Source: Odontocerum albicorne
Lineage: Eukaryota; Arthropoda; Insecta; Trichoptera; Odontoceridae
Assembly (NCBI GenBank): GCA_949825065.1
Contig: OX463842.1
Coordinates: forward strand, 37,629,323-37,693,322
Direction: 5' to 3'
Length of the DNA stretch: 64,000 bases
Shown here: positions 41,486-53,400 of the stretch, in pieces
Numbering within the stretch: the first letter of the stretch is position 1
Layout of the letters: each line of letters starts with the position of its first letter
Position numbers and translations under genes: made by a program
The notes under the pieces: model-generated
Database searches by the model: none
Told to the model about the DNA's origin: nothing
The model's input: the letters and a program-made list of their open reading frames with translations, nothing else

Positions 41486-44400
41486 GTAATATTTCAAGTA
41501 ATTTATTTCAATATGATGATTAAAATTAATAATTAAATAAAGATAAATCAATGTTACTTTTAAGTATCTTCTCTGATTCCCTAAGCGTTCTTAAGTCTAT
41601 TTCAGGTTTGAGTAGCCTATATAAAGAAATTATTTGTTTAATCAAAACCATCTTCCAATAGGTGTCAAATAAAACAATTCGGATTCATTCACACCTTGCT
41701 ATTATGGATAAGGATTTTTTCCACAAAGTACTCTCGACAGGGTGCATTGCCTAAATCGAAAAAATTATTTGATAATAAATTGCTTTGCAATTCTACTAAT
41801 ATTATTATTAGATATTAATGCCCGCTACACAGTTTCTACCTCCTGTCCTGAGGCTCTCTTCAGGCGGAATGATCCTGGTTTGTTATGCAAGCAGTGTTTA
41901 GGTCAGACTGGTGTTAAGCCAGGAATAATATGCATTATGTATCTCCCATGTAGAGACAATGGAGAAATCTTTTTCTAGCATCAAATGGATACATAATCCC
42001 TGCTGGCATTCATATTCACAAAGCAATATTCCAAATTACTCTGACCAGAGTTGTATAATATTCTGAGAATGTAGGTATCTGTGAATAGTTTGGTGATAAA
42101 AATTACAAGCATCTTATTTATTTTATTGTAACTGATTTGATTTGCAAATCAAACAAAAGGTTACTTTCAAATAAAACATCGAAGTTCTTTATTTTTTCCA
42201 TTCTACCATAGAGAGTTGTTGACCATTCATAAGATAACAAATATAAGAAGTTCTTTGTACTCTTTGCAAATGAAATAAAAAAAGGTTTTGATACATTAAA
42301 AAACTTTGTTACAGATGCTCCATTCATCAATTGATATCATCTTAGAAATTTCCAGTCATAAACGCTCAATATTTTTAGAAACAATTTAAGATCATCCGCA
42401 AATAGTAAAACATTTGAGTGGGTTATACTATTCATCACGTCGTTAATAGAAACAAGAAAAAGCTTTGGCCCTAGATTTGGTCCCTGGGGAACACCTGAGT
42501 TGATATGGAATTGATCAGATGTAAATAGCCCATAGTAAACCAATTGTTTTTATTTAAAAAATAGTTAGCGAATAACTCTAAAAGTGTTAAGTCACAGCCA
42601 AACTTGCTTAATTTTTGAAAAATTATATCTTGATTAACTTTATTAAATGCAGCGAGGATTCATGTATGTAGTTGATATAGTGTAGTATTTAATGTAGCGG
42701 GGATTAATGTATGTAGTGGAATAACAAAGTAATTTATTTTCAAATATATTCTAGTGTAGAGTTTGATAAAATTAAAGTCGAGACTTTTGATAAAATATCT
42801 ACCTCATTTTATTCACTTACTGACATTCTAAATTGTGCAAAAACAGAATTAAAGACTATTTTGAGGCACAGCAAATGTATTTAAAAAAGGGGTCTGCTTT
42901 AATGCTGACTATGCGTTATGCTTTGTCAATATAATTTTAAAACAATGCTCTAGTAAATATCTAAAAATTATTAATATATAATATTATGAGAACTGAATTA
43001 CTTGAATGCTTTTTATTTTCTCCCTTCGCTCACTATTAAATTTGATTCAGAATAATATGCAAATAGCAGTACTAAGATATAAAAATACAACCATTAATCT
43101 AGATGTGTTGTTTCAAATAACAATTTATGCTATTGAAATATAATCCTTGAAATATAAGCCAGGTTTATACTTTTCTCCCATTGCAGAGAGGGCTTATATC
43201 TTTTATTTGGAATGGTGATGAACCCTTGATGGGAAAAACAACTTCCGTATGACAACTTCAAAAATCCTTACCCTTTGCACTAAGTGACTTCTTTCTGCTT
43301 TAACAATAACACCATCTTGTAAGGATATACAGACGATGCCTCTACAAAAACAAAAATCAACCACCTAACATAAAAAAAAGCATCATCAAAGCATCAATGA
43401 AAGCGTTCACCTATCCTACGAATGGGGGATGTCTTTCAATTTAATCTATAATAAATTAAAAAAAAACAAGAATTTTATAATAACAAATGAATAGCAAAAT
43501 TAAAAAAGAACAAAATTTCTTTGAATAAGGATATTATTTTAAAGTTGGAACAAATTCAAACATAGCTATAATAACAATGGAGAGAAAATAACTGAATCAG
43601 ACATGAGGGATGATAGAATGTTTATTTATTTTTTATTTATCAAATTTAATAATAAAATGGAACTTTTTCATCATTTTGCAATTTATTAATCTCTATCAAA
43701 TCAACAAAGATTAATCTTTTATATTATTGAAGTAAATTTGTGTTAAATCGAAGCTTTGTAAAAATTAAAATAAAATTGTCTTACGAAATTAATTCCTATT
43801 TAACTCAGTCATTTATAACAATATTAAATGACAGAGCGCAGTTCAATGATATGGAGCCTAAGAGGAATCCAGATCTTCCCAATAGCTGAGTATGTCCAAA
43901 ATAAATTTCTACAACATTTTTATTCCAGGGGTTATGGATTTAACCTATGGCTCTATTCCACTATGTTTGTAATGAATATGCTTGACCTCATTAGGCATTA
44001 GAAGAGATTTATGCACCAGTTTTCAGTTATTTTCACGTAATTATTTGCATCATACTCACAAGGGGTTGTTCATATGTTACATGGTTTTGCAAAAAAAATA
44101 AAATATTTTTCAAAACACTTTGGTATAATAAATTTTAAAGCATGGCAAACAATGGCCTATTTTACAATCTGGACAATAATATATGAAAGATTTTACTCAA
44201 AAAATGTCTGATATAAACAATCGATAAAGTACCTGTAACCAAAAAATACTTAAAAATAACGATACAAAATAATACTAAAGAAAAAAGTGGAATAGAAAAG
44301 AAAAGTGGAATTGCACAGTGGAAGTGGAGTATGACCAATAACTGCCCTTCAACATCTCGAAATGTAAGCTTATGACCAAGGCTGGTATGAGGCAGATGCA

Positions 44401-47400
44401 AAGGGTACAGCCGCACCTAACCCTGCGCTTAAAGAGTCCCCCACGCTCATGACAAATAAAGAAAAAAATGGCAAAAATAGACAGCCTCTAATTTTTATTA
44501 TTTATGTATTTTGAAATATTGAATGCTTTTTGGGTGTCATTGAATTATGCTGGCGCCGTATCCTTTTTGCTCGACTAAAATTATTACCATCACACAATGA
44601 ACAATAAATAGGTGCCTATCGAGTTTTTATCTTAATTCACACTCCGCATTTCATTAATTGAAAATAAACATTACATATGTAACAGAAGCAGCTGCTGGCC
44701 TGGTAATCTTAATTGAAAATAAACATTACATATGTAACAGTAGCAGCTGCTGGCCTGGTAATCTTAATTGAAAATAAACATTACATATGTAACAGTAGCA
44801 ACTGCTGGCCTGGTAATCTTGGTGTGGTTCAATTTTTTTCCTGAAAATCAACTTCGTCTTCGTTGCCATTACAATAAGGATCCCCTTGCCATTACAATGT
44901 TGATTCAGTTTCAATGTGAAGCTGTGCCGTGTAGTTTTTGTTTCATTCTTTTTTAAGTGAGTTTCATTCTTTTTTAAAACCAGCAAACACACCAACCACA
45001 CTGCTGTACTGAAACCGATGTCATACCGAAGTGAGATCACCGGAGCATACCAGCATATATTTTTTTAAAGAATAAATATGATCGAAGTCATTAGTATCCT
45101 TATACCCCCAAATACTAGGTGAAAAAAATCATGTGTCGTTAGAGGAGAGTAGCACAACGCGGGTTTCGAACCGGTGACCTTCCGCAAGTCCAGTGCATTA
45201 CCACATGGCCATACACCTCTAACTCCTGAAAATATAGCATATATGTATTATAATTGAACAAAATGTTGGCATTCACTATAATTTAAAATAAGCGCAGATG
45301 ACACAAACTTCCCTTCAACAAAAGGCAGCTTTCCATTAACTAAATTCAAAAGCCATTCATGACAATATTTTTGTGACATAAATAAGTAAATTTTAAAAGT
45401 GTCATTTATGGGTGAAAATATTTAGGCAATACTTGACCTGTTTCTCCGTGCCCAAACCTTTGCCAGGCCGACCCTTCTCATGACTTTCAAGAACTGTGGA
45501 CCCAACTGTATTTAAGAGACTTCATTAATTAGCCCATCGTACATGTCGATACTATCAGAGAGCTTGGTATCATGTTCAATAGTAAATATATATTTACTGT
45601 TAAACACATTGCTATGATTTTTGAGAGCAGACAGAAAGACTTTGTTGAATGAATATTTATCATAGATTTCTTCCATATCTCTGTGGATAAATTGAAGATT
45701 GAGCTCCTTAATAAACCTTATAAGCATAACTGAGGCACTTCACAGGAAAGCATGATTATCATTGTTCCTGTTGTCATTATATTATATTTAGACTTTTAAT
45801 AATTTAATTGTTTTCTTGTTATTTGTTGTCATTAAATTAAATCTACATCAAATTTAAAATAAATTAATGTCAAATTAAGAAAATGAATCACTGCCAATAA
45901 CTTAAACTGTAAGAGTCAGAAGTTATATATAATTACTAATGATCAATGATAATTAATATTTATAAATGTGTCATAAATATTATTAAGCAATTAAATTAAC
46001 AAATCTTAAAATTCTTTTAGCAAGCATTGTGTGCTCCAAGCAGAAATTCATTATTGACTGGAAGAAGACCGGATACATTGAAACTCTACGATTTTTATAG
46101 TTACTGGCGTACTCAAGCTGGAAACTTCACAACATTACCACAATATTTCAAAGAAAATGGATACAAGTCTTTAAGTTTTGGCAAAGTATTCCATCCCGGA
46201 AAAAGTTCTAATTGGACTGATGATTATCCATTCAGCTGGTCAGAAATTCCATATCATCCTTCAACTGAAATTTATAAAGATTCCAAAGTGTGTGTTGATG
46301 AGAAAACGGGAAAGTTAGAGGACAATCTAGTTTGTCCTGTCATAGTCAAACAGCAGCCAGAAAAAACCCTTCCCGATATTCAAATTTCTATTGCAGCTAT
46401 AGAGAAATTGAAACAACACAATAAAAGTTATAAATCTAAACCATATTTCATGGCTGTAGGGTTTCATAAACCACATATTCCACTAAAATTTCCTCAAGAA
46501 TATCTAGGTGAGTGTAAAATAAGAGTACTTTCTCAATGCTTTACTTTATTTTTATTTTCATGTCAACTTCTTTAACAATTAATACACAGGACATTTTCAA
46601 AGAATTTAATTAGGGGCAGTGTTTTTAAGTAATGCGGTAAGATATATCACTTCAACCTGAGAGTAACTGTATGGTAGCTCTGTTATTACTTAGAATACTT
46701 CAGTAGCACGCTATTTAAGATTTAAAAGTTATACAATGCCATTTTTTCAAAGTAGCTTAATCAACACTGATTTGGGGCATAAGAAAATCTAAGCTTGAAC
46801 CACTTATATCTTATACGATTCAGGCATACCCTAACTTACTGCGCTTTGGACTTAAGGTTATTTTAAATTGAAATAATTCCCTAAAATTGTACTGCTTGCT
46901 TCCGAGTTATGGTTCCTTACTAGCATAAATCCATCACATAATTCCTTAAATGCATTTAGATTATTTTTTCATCATTAATTTTTTGTACAAACAGTGCAGT
47001 TTGCTACTTTACAACACTACTACTTACTACTGTACTGTCAACTGTATTGTCAACATCCACAAATGTATATAATAGATAGCTATTGTCCACATAGTTAAAA
47101 CATTCTTTCTCTCTCACATCTAGTACCTCCCTTCTTAACTTGTTTCAAATAAAGAAGTATAAGTATTTATTGTGCTATTTTGAATTATTGCTTTTTGTCA
47201 AATTTAACACATTTTTTTATTCATAAAATTTTTGATAGGCTGGTTGAAACAAATTGCTTAACAACGTTTGAATTATAATTTAACTTGATAGATATCTGGT
47301 GATACAATTACGTAACAAATGCGACAGTCTGTCTTTGAATTGTAAAAGATATAAATGCTTTAAGCTTAGATTATTTACTGTACTGCAAGTCATTTTCCTT

Positions 47401-50400
47401 CCCCCTTGATGTCGGACCTTAAGTTCATCGTCACTACTATTATTTTCACACTCAGGTGTGTCACCACTAGAGAACGAGTCCCTTTGGACAGTTTCTTCTT
47501 CGTCACTATGTGATGTCATGCTCATGAAAAAAATAAAGAAGATTCCGATCTTCTAGTGTAGATCGCGCTGGATGGGGACTTATTTTCTCCCCCATAACAG
47601 CCTGGGTGGTGATGGGATTTAACTGAACTGGTCTGTCTTTGGACACAGTAGCAGCCTATAGCCACAGCAATAAGGGTGATACATTGTAGGTAGTTGGGTC
47701 ATGTATTGAGGATGCCATCTGGTAAACCTATCGAAAGGCCATTCTACACCATATACTGGTGTTATGATAAGGAGATTCAAAGTCTCGGTCTAATGTGGGA
47801 GAACATGGGGCTCTAGGTTCAATCTGGATGGAGGCATTTTATGTCATCTTTGAGCTCCTGATGGAACGTGTAGTGAATGATGATGAAATCGCTAGATGCA
47901 AGTTTTTGAAATAAGGTAAAATGTTTTTTAATAATCTCAGTGGCCTTGTTTGTAAGACACTTAACTATCACCTGGGAATTTCGCGTTCGATTCCTGATGG
48001 TACCTAAAAATTAAAAAAAAAGGGTCACAGTCTGGTAAAAAACTTCATCTGGCAACAATATTCACACCCAATAGTCCTATCTGGTCGGTTGTAAGGTATT
48101 GCCACATGGAAATAAATCTGCCCATGGGGCTTGGTAACAATTCTCACAAGTGCTAGTGTTATTATCTTTTCACGTGCCGTGTAGTATTATTAAAAGTGAG
48201 ATGACGAACCGTGAGTTCCGTATCTAATCAAGTTGTTGTTCTAAGCCCGAAGGATTGATAAATGAGGCCAAAGACAATATTATCTCTGGACTACGCTTTT
48301 CAATGTGTTTGAATTACCAATTTAAATGTATTGCAGGGTACCATGTGAATAATAAACAATATTGTTTTTTTAGATCTTTATCCAATAAACAATATTTCAC
48401 TACCAAAGGAATTGTTCCGCCCTCCTGGAATGCCCTCGGTTGCATGGAATCCTTGGACAGATGTGAGACATAGGCATGATATTAAGCAATTAAACATCTC
48501 TTTCCCCTTTGGAGTCATGCCAGAGGAATGGACTCTGAAAATAAAGCAAAACTATTATGCAGCTGTCTCATACATTGATGTCCTGATTGGAAATGTTTTA
48601 CAAAATGTCGACTTTAACAACACCATAGTTGTTCTTACAAGTGATCATGGTAAGTACAGTAAATTTCACAAAATAAAATATATTTTCAACATTGTCATTG
48701 CATAAATTGTTTTCGGTACCTTAACTGGAAGACGTTTTTGGAAAAAATTCAATTTTGCAAATCCTTAAAGAATAAAAGTACAATTTAAATAAAGACTACT
48801 TTAAATTAATAAAAAATCTAAATATTTTTTTTATTCTTAATGCAAACAGATGCATATATTGATTAATTGCCTGTTCTGAGATAGTTGACTTACACTAATG
48901 AAATTAACATATAAATGCACATAAATAGTTTAACAAATCCGAGCTACAGTCAGTCTCTTGATACGATAAATCCGAGCTGCAGTCGCTCGCTTGATACGAC
49001 AAATCCGAGCTGCAGTCACTCGCTTGATACGACAAATCCGAGCTGCAGTCATTCGCTTGATACAACAAATCCGAACTGCAGTCGCTCGCTTGATACAATA
49101 AATCCGAGCTGCAGTCGTTCGCTTAATACAAAAATCCGAGCTGCAGTCACTCGCTTGATGTGACAAATCTCAGAAAAAAGTTGTTTTCTGGTTTATTTCT
49201 ATGTTTTGTTAAAATTGGAACTCTTATTTTATTTTCTCTTTTTACGCTATAGTGAGGTTGTGTGTGTATATACACGTATGTGTGTGTTTGTTTTAACAAT
49301 TTTTATATATATAATTGTATTTATTGAGTTTATAATTATAGTAACTGCTTATTTACTATAATTTATTTTATAATTTACATATACAAAGGTGTGGACTGAA
49401 ACACATACCCTAACGCCCAAGATCGCCCTTTATCGGTGGAGGTATATCTCAACCGGGAGGATGTTATAAAATGAACCCGAACCTTTTGATAGTTTAGGAG
49501 AGCTATCCATAATGAAACAAATATCTCAATTATTCAACATTTATCTAAAAATATCTTTTACAGAATTAAATAAAATATAACATCTGTCAAAATTGTAATA
49601 TGTATAAAAAACAAAATGTCACTCTTCTTGAAATTAGAATCCATAGACTCTAACATGGAATGCGCCCGGCCAGGCCGGCGGGTGGACCTATCTACTGCTA
49701 CAATGCTCCCCCTCTAGTGAAGCGTAAGGTGCGTACCTACGCTAGGGTGTCCCTTATTTGGTCAAAAAAAAAAAAGTTGCGAATTTTTTTGCTCTCACCC
49801 CCTAAATATTTTCCATTAGGTTTGATTTACTCAAAAACAAAATTTTATCTCAATAAGATGACGTTAACCCGTGCCGACTTGAGCGCCAAATTTGAATGTT
49901 AGGAATTATAGGTTTATTAGTTCTAAGTCAGTGTAAAAACTATTGATGAATGTATAATATCTAACTTTTTTTTAATTCTATACATTTTTGCTCTTTAGAG
50001 TGCACTATGGTTTTTATGTATTCTTGTGGATACTTTCTTTTCAGTGTTTCTCTCTTAAAATCTGGGTATTGTCTACGATGTTCTTGAACACAACGCAACA
50101 CAAATTGCTTTTGCTCCTCATCGACTGTCAATAGTCCATGAAAATCTTGCATTAATTTAACACGTCATTCAACAGTCATTAACAGCTTTTAACTCGTTAA
50201 CTATCATTTTAGCTTCTTAATATGAAGTGTTGGTCATCCATGTTGAAGGATTTTCTTGAATAAAACTAGTATCCATCTTCAGGCGAGAGAACAGATCTCT
50301 GCTCTTAGTTGACACGAATTCATCTATTGTGTTCTCGGAAATGAAGATAATTTTAGTTTTTTTTGCAGTCTCCTCCCAAAAAAATTACAAAGAGCTCTTT

Positions 50401-53400
50401 GAGTTTGCGGCAATCGCCTCTCAGTATTGGTTTATTTTATTTACTTTCATAGAAGTCTAACACTTCCTTAATTTCCAACTCGTTGAAAAATACTTCCACA
50501 TTCTTTATGCCACTTTGAAAATTATTTGCATTGACACTTTTCCAGCTCTCCCTCAAATGTTTAAAAAGTGGTATGTCAGGACTGCTTATTACATCATGTA
50601 CTTTGCATTCAAATACACATCGTTAAAAAAGTTCATATATATGATGATGGCACGGGAAAAACAACAACTCTCTGACCAATATTTGTTCAAGTAAGACACA
50701 TGCCCACTTAAAACAGTCAATGTTTGAGGCAGTTGTGTCGCTACAGAGAATTTGTACTTTGTCTTATCTACCCCAATACGTTATTGCATCCCAAACAGCA
50801 TTCGCTTGCTTTTTACCAGAACCATTCTGCAATTTTGGAACGCCGATGAGCTGCTCACTCTTTCCAAATGTATCAACGATTGGAAGTCTTTCTTCTTTTG
50901 GGTCCCTGACATTTAATGCGGGCAACAATTTACCATCCCAATGAAAAGTAAGAATTGCAGGGATATTATTCTTGAAAGCCGATTTAATTATTTCAGAATG
51001 TTGTCTGCTCTTCTTCTGGCTGATTCGATGAATAGAAGATTTATTAATAGATAGCTCTTCGGTATTGTGGCCAAGTGTCTCTGATGTCGCCTGAAGGATG
51101 TATACAGAATCTCTTACACTCAGCTGACATCTATCCAAAGCAGCCACTAATTTTGTAGTAATACAATCAGTGGTACCTCTTCTCGCTGCATTCTGCATTG
51201 ATGTACTCTCAAGACTCACCAATGTCGATTTCATCTGAACTTGGAAATGCCTTATCTGAATCTTCAGATTATGGAAAAGGAGGTACACTAGAAGATGTAG
51301 ATGCAGCACATTGTTGTTTCTCTTGCCTTTTCTCTTTTTCTAATTTTCTTTGCCTCGCCCTTTTTTCTTTATCCGCGAGTTTTCGGTCTACTTCTGATAG
51401 GTATACGGCCTTTACGTCCAGGCTCTCTCTGTTGGAGTAAAAACTTCCTTTCTTCTTCCAACTTTAATGTTTGTAGAGCATTGGCATGTGCAATATCAAA
51501 TAAATTGTCCAAAATATTTCTAAACTCCCCTTCACGGCGCTTAAAAAAAATCTTTAGAATTTTTTTGCAATTTTCTCCACTCCAAATGCAAGTTAATACG
51601 TTTTTGTGAACAATTTTGAACAGCTCTTGTCGTAATTCTCGCTGTCTCCCCAAATATCACGCACTCACGAACCACAAGATTAGCACTTACACTGAAACTT
51701 AATTTTACCTCCCGTATGTTATAAAATAAAACTTCCAGCACTTGTCTATATGTTGGTAACTTGTGCCCTGTTATTTGGTGTTTTATATATCCTATTAAAA
51801 ACACATGTTCCCTGGCACTGCGTAATTAATGTGACATAATAATATGGTAGCAAGCCAAAAATACATGCTACACGCTTGATAACAGATAATGAACTGAATG
51901 CACTGCACGTGCCATGTACTAGAGACCTGACTTAGCGTGACAAGTTCGGCCATGTTCTTCGTGCGAGTTCGCGCTCAAGTCGGCACGGTTTATAATACTT
52001 CGATCACAACAAAAAAAATTTGTATACATGTTTAGAGGCATTCAAACAAAATTGGAGGGTGAGAGTTGAAAAATTTTGAAGTCAGAAAATAAGGGACACC
52101 CTAACCTACGCGAACGTTAGATTCCGAAGCATCTAGCGCCTAGACTGGTTTTCCGTTTCCCTTTGTCGAATTTAAAGGTACATGGATAACAGCAGCGAGC
52201 GGCGTTTTTTCCCGAATCTGCATTGTAATACAGATGGGTGATGCGAAAGAGGGGGGGGTGGGCTTGGTCGTGTCGCGCACTTCTGTTTGTCTGTAGTACG
52301 TTGGTCGTCGATGCTCGATTATGTAGATCAAGTTGCAGATGGCGTCCGGCGTGGAGGGTTGGTCTGCAGGTGCTTGAGGATGGCGGAGTCTGCGATACTC
52401 GTGGTTGTAGCGGTGCTGGTGGTTGTAGCGATGCTCGTGGTTGTAGCGATGCTCGTGGTTGCAGCGATGCTCGTAGTTGCAGCGATGCTTGTGGTTGTAG
52501 GGATGTTCATGTGTTCCAGCATCTTGTCGGTCAGTAGTGCGAGTTCGTCGAGGGAGGCAGTCTTGGAGATCGTATGTCTGATCGCCAGGACCGACCTCAC
52601 ATGGGCTGGCATCAAGTTCGTCCACATCAGATGTGGTGTTGTATCTGTGTGACGGCTTCAAATGTAATAAACTACAGGCGTGGTTTGTCGCACCAGAATG
52701 CCGTGATCCGCATCGCCAGCGCGATACCGGCGAGGTTCTGTACAGATGATGCGTTTCCAGATGCGGGTTCTTGGTTTTGGTTTGTCATTGTGCGGTCGTT
52801 ATTGAGATGATAATATTTGTTATAGTCGAAATCTGTGTTCAATTTACGTCGGGGTCACCACTTTAGGAGAGCTATCCATAATGAAACAAATATCTCAATT
52901 ATTCAACATTTATCTAAAAATATCTTTTACAGAATGAAATAAAATATAACATCTGTCAAAATTGTAATATGTATAAAAAACAAAATGTCACTCTTCTTGA
53001 AATTAGAATCCATAGACTCTAACATGGAATGCGCCCGGCCAGGCCGGCGGGTGGACCTATCTACTGCTACAATAGCTTATCTCTGAAATGTATTTTCTTT
53101 TTCATCACCTTGAAATATGTGTGATATTTCAGAATATATATGTACGAGTACATACTATATTGTTATCAATAAACCTATATTTATTTATTATTTATCAATA
53201 ATCTTCTCAAAATATGAGAAATACTTCTGATGAAAGTTTTTTTAAATCAAATTAAGTGTGGTTATAGTATATTTTATGTGTAAGTGAGTTGAATAATACG
53301 AGTAAGTATTATGGAGATTGAGATGGAATGTGTGAGTTATTGGAGATTGATGTGGAACTGTCAATTGTTGGTCATGGGTGGACAGTTGTAGAGTTGATCA

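Larger units (their letters stand above)
41486..46020. other. IDS intron 1
   Basis: Non-coding, 4.5 kb. It contains a decayed LINE reverse transcriptase fragment (42.3-42.7 kb), a three-copy 55-bp tandem repeat (44.65-44.82 kb) and a tRNA-like SINE fragment (45.1-45.2 kb). The stretch 42.7-44.6 kb is AT-rich with nothing I can identify. Confidence 0.7.
46508..48373. other. IDS intron 2
   Basis: Non-coding, 1.9 kb. The first kilobase is AT-rich without features. A minus-strand frame of 81 residues at 47280-47525 (acidic, Ser-rich) has no recognisable family. LINE-related and SINE sequence fills 47.69-48.3 kb. Confidence 0.65.
49493..53071 (-). mobile_element. LTR retrotransposon, Gypsy-like, internally deleted and interrupted
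   Basis: Two 210-bp LTRs (49493-49702 and 52862-53071) are flanked by a 4-bp ATAG duplication (49489-49492 and 53072-53075). Read on the minus strand each LTR starts TGTAGCAG and ends CTCCTAAA. A primer-binding-like TGGTGACCCCGACG follows the 5' LTR. The interior keeps only a broken gag-like segment; no protease, polymerase or integrase is visible, so it is non-autonomous. A DNA transposon is inserted in it. Without that insert the interior is only about 0.8 kb. It sits in IDS intron 3, antisense to the gene. Confidence 0.88.

Noticed and set aside
45137..45226. Functional tRNA gene
   Set aside because: A good B box and acceptor-like pairing exist, but the anticodon stem does not pair; it was listed as a tRNA-like SINE head instead.
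45512..45727. 71-residue minus-strand frame near 45.6 kb
   Set aside because: No motif or family could be named; it lies in repeat-rich intron sequence.
47280..47525. 81-residue acidic minus-strand frame in IDS intron 2
   Set aside because: No recognisable family and no exon boundaries. It could be the start of a piggyBac-type protein, but nothing decisive is visible.
48933..49162. CRISPR-like array
   Set aside because: Units are contiguous with no spacers and the context is a eukaryotic intron.
48904..49166. Three repetitive frames on both strands with an 11-residue period
   Set aside because: They arise from the 33-bp tandem repeat, whose unit is a multiple of three. No start, splice or family support.
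52140..52661. 173-residue His/Tyr/Asn-rich minus-strand frame as a protein
   Set aside because: It is an off-frame reading of the gag remnant and its 18-bp repeat; the neighbouring frame carries the recognisable capsid motifs.
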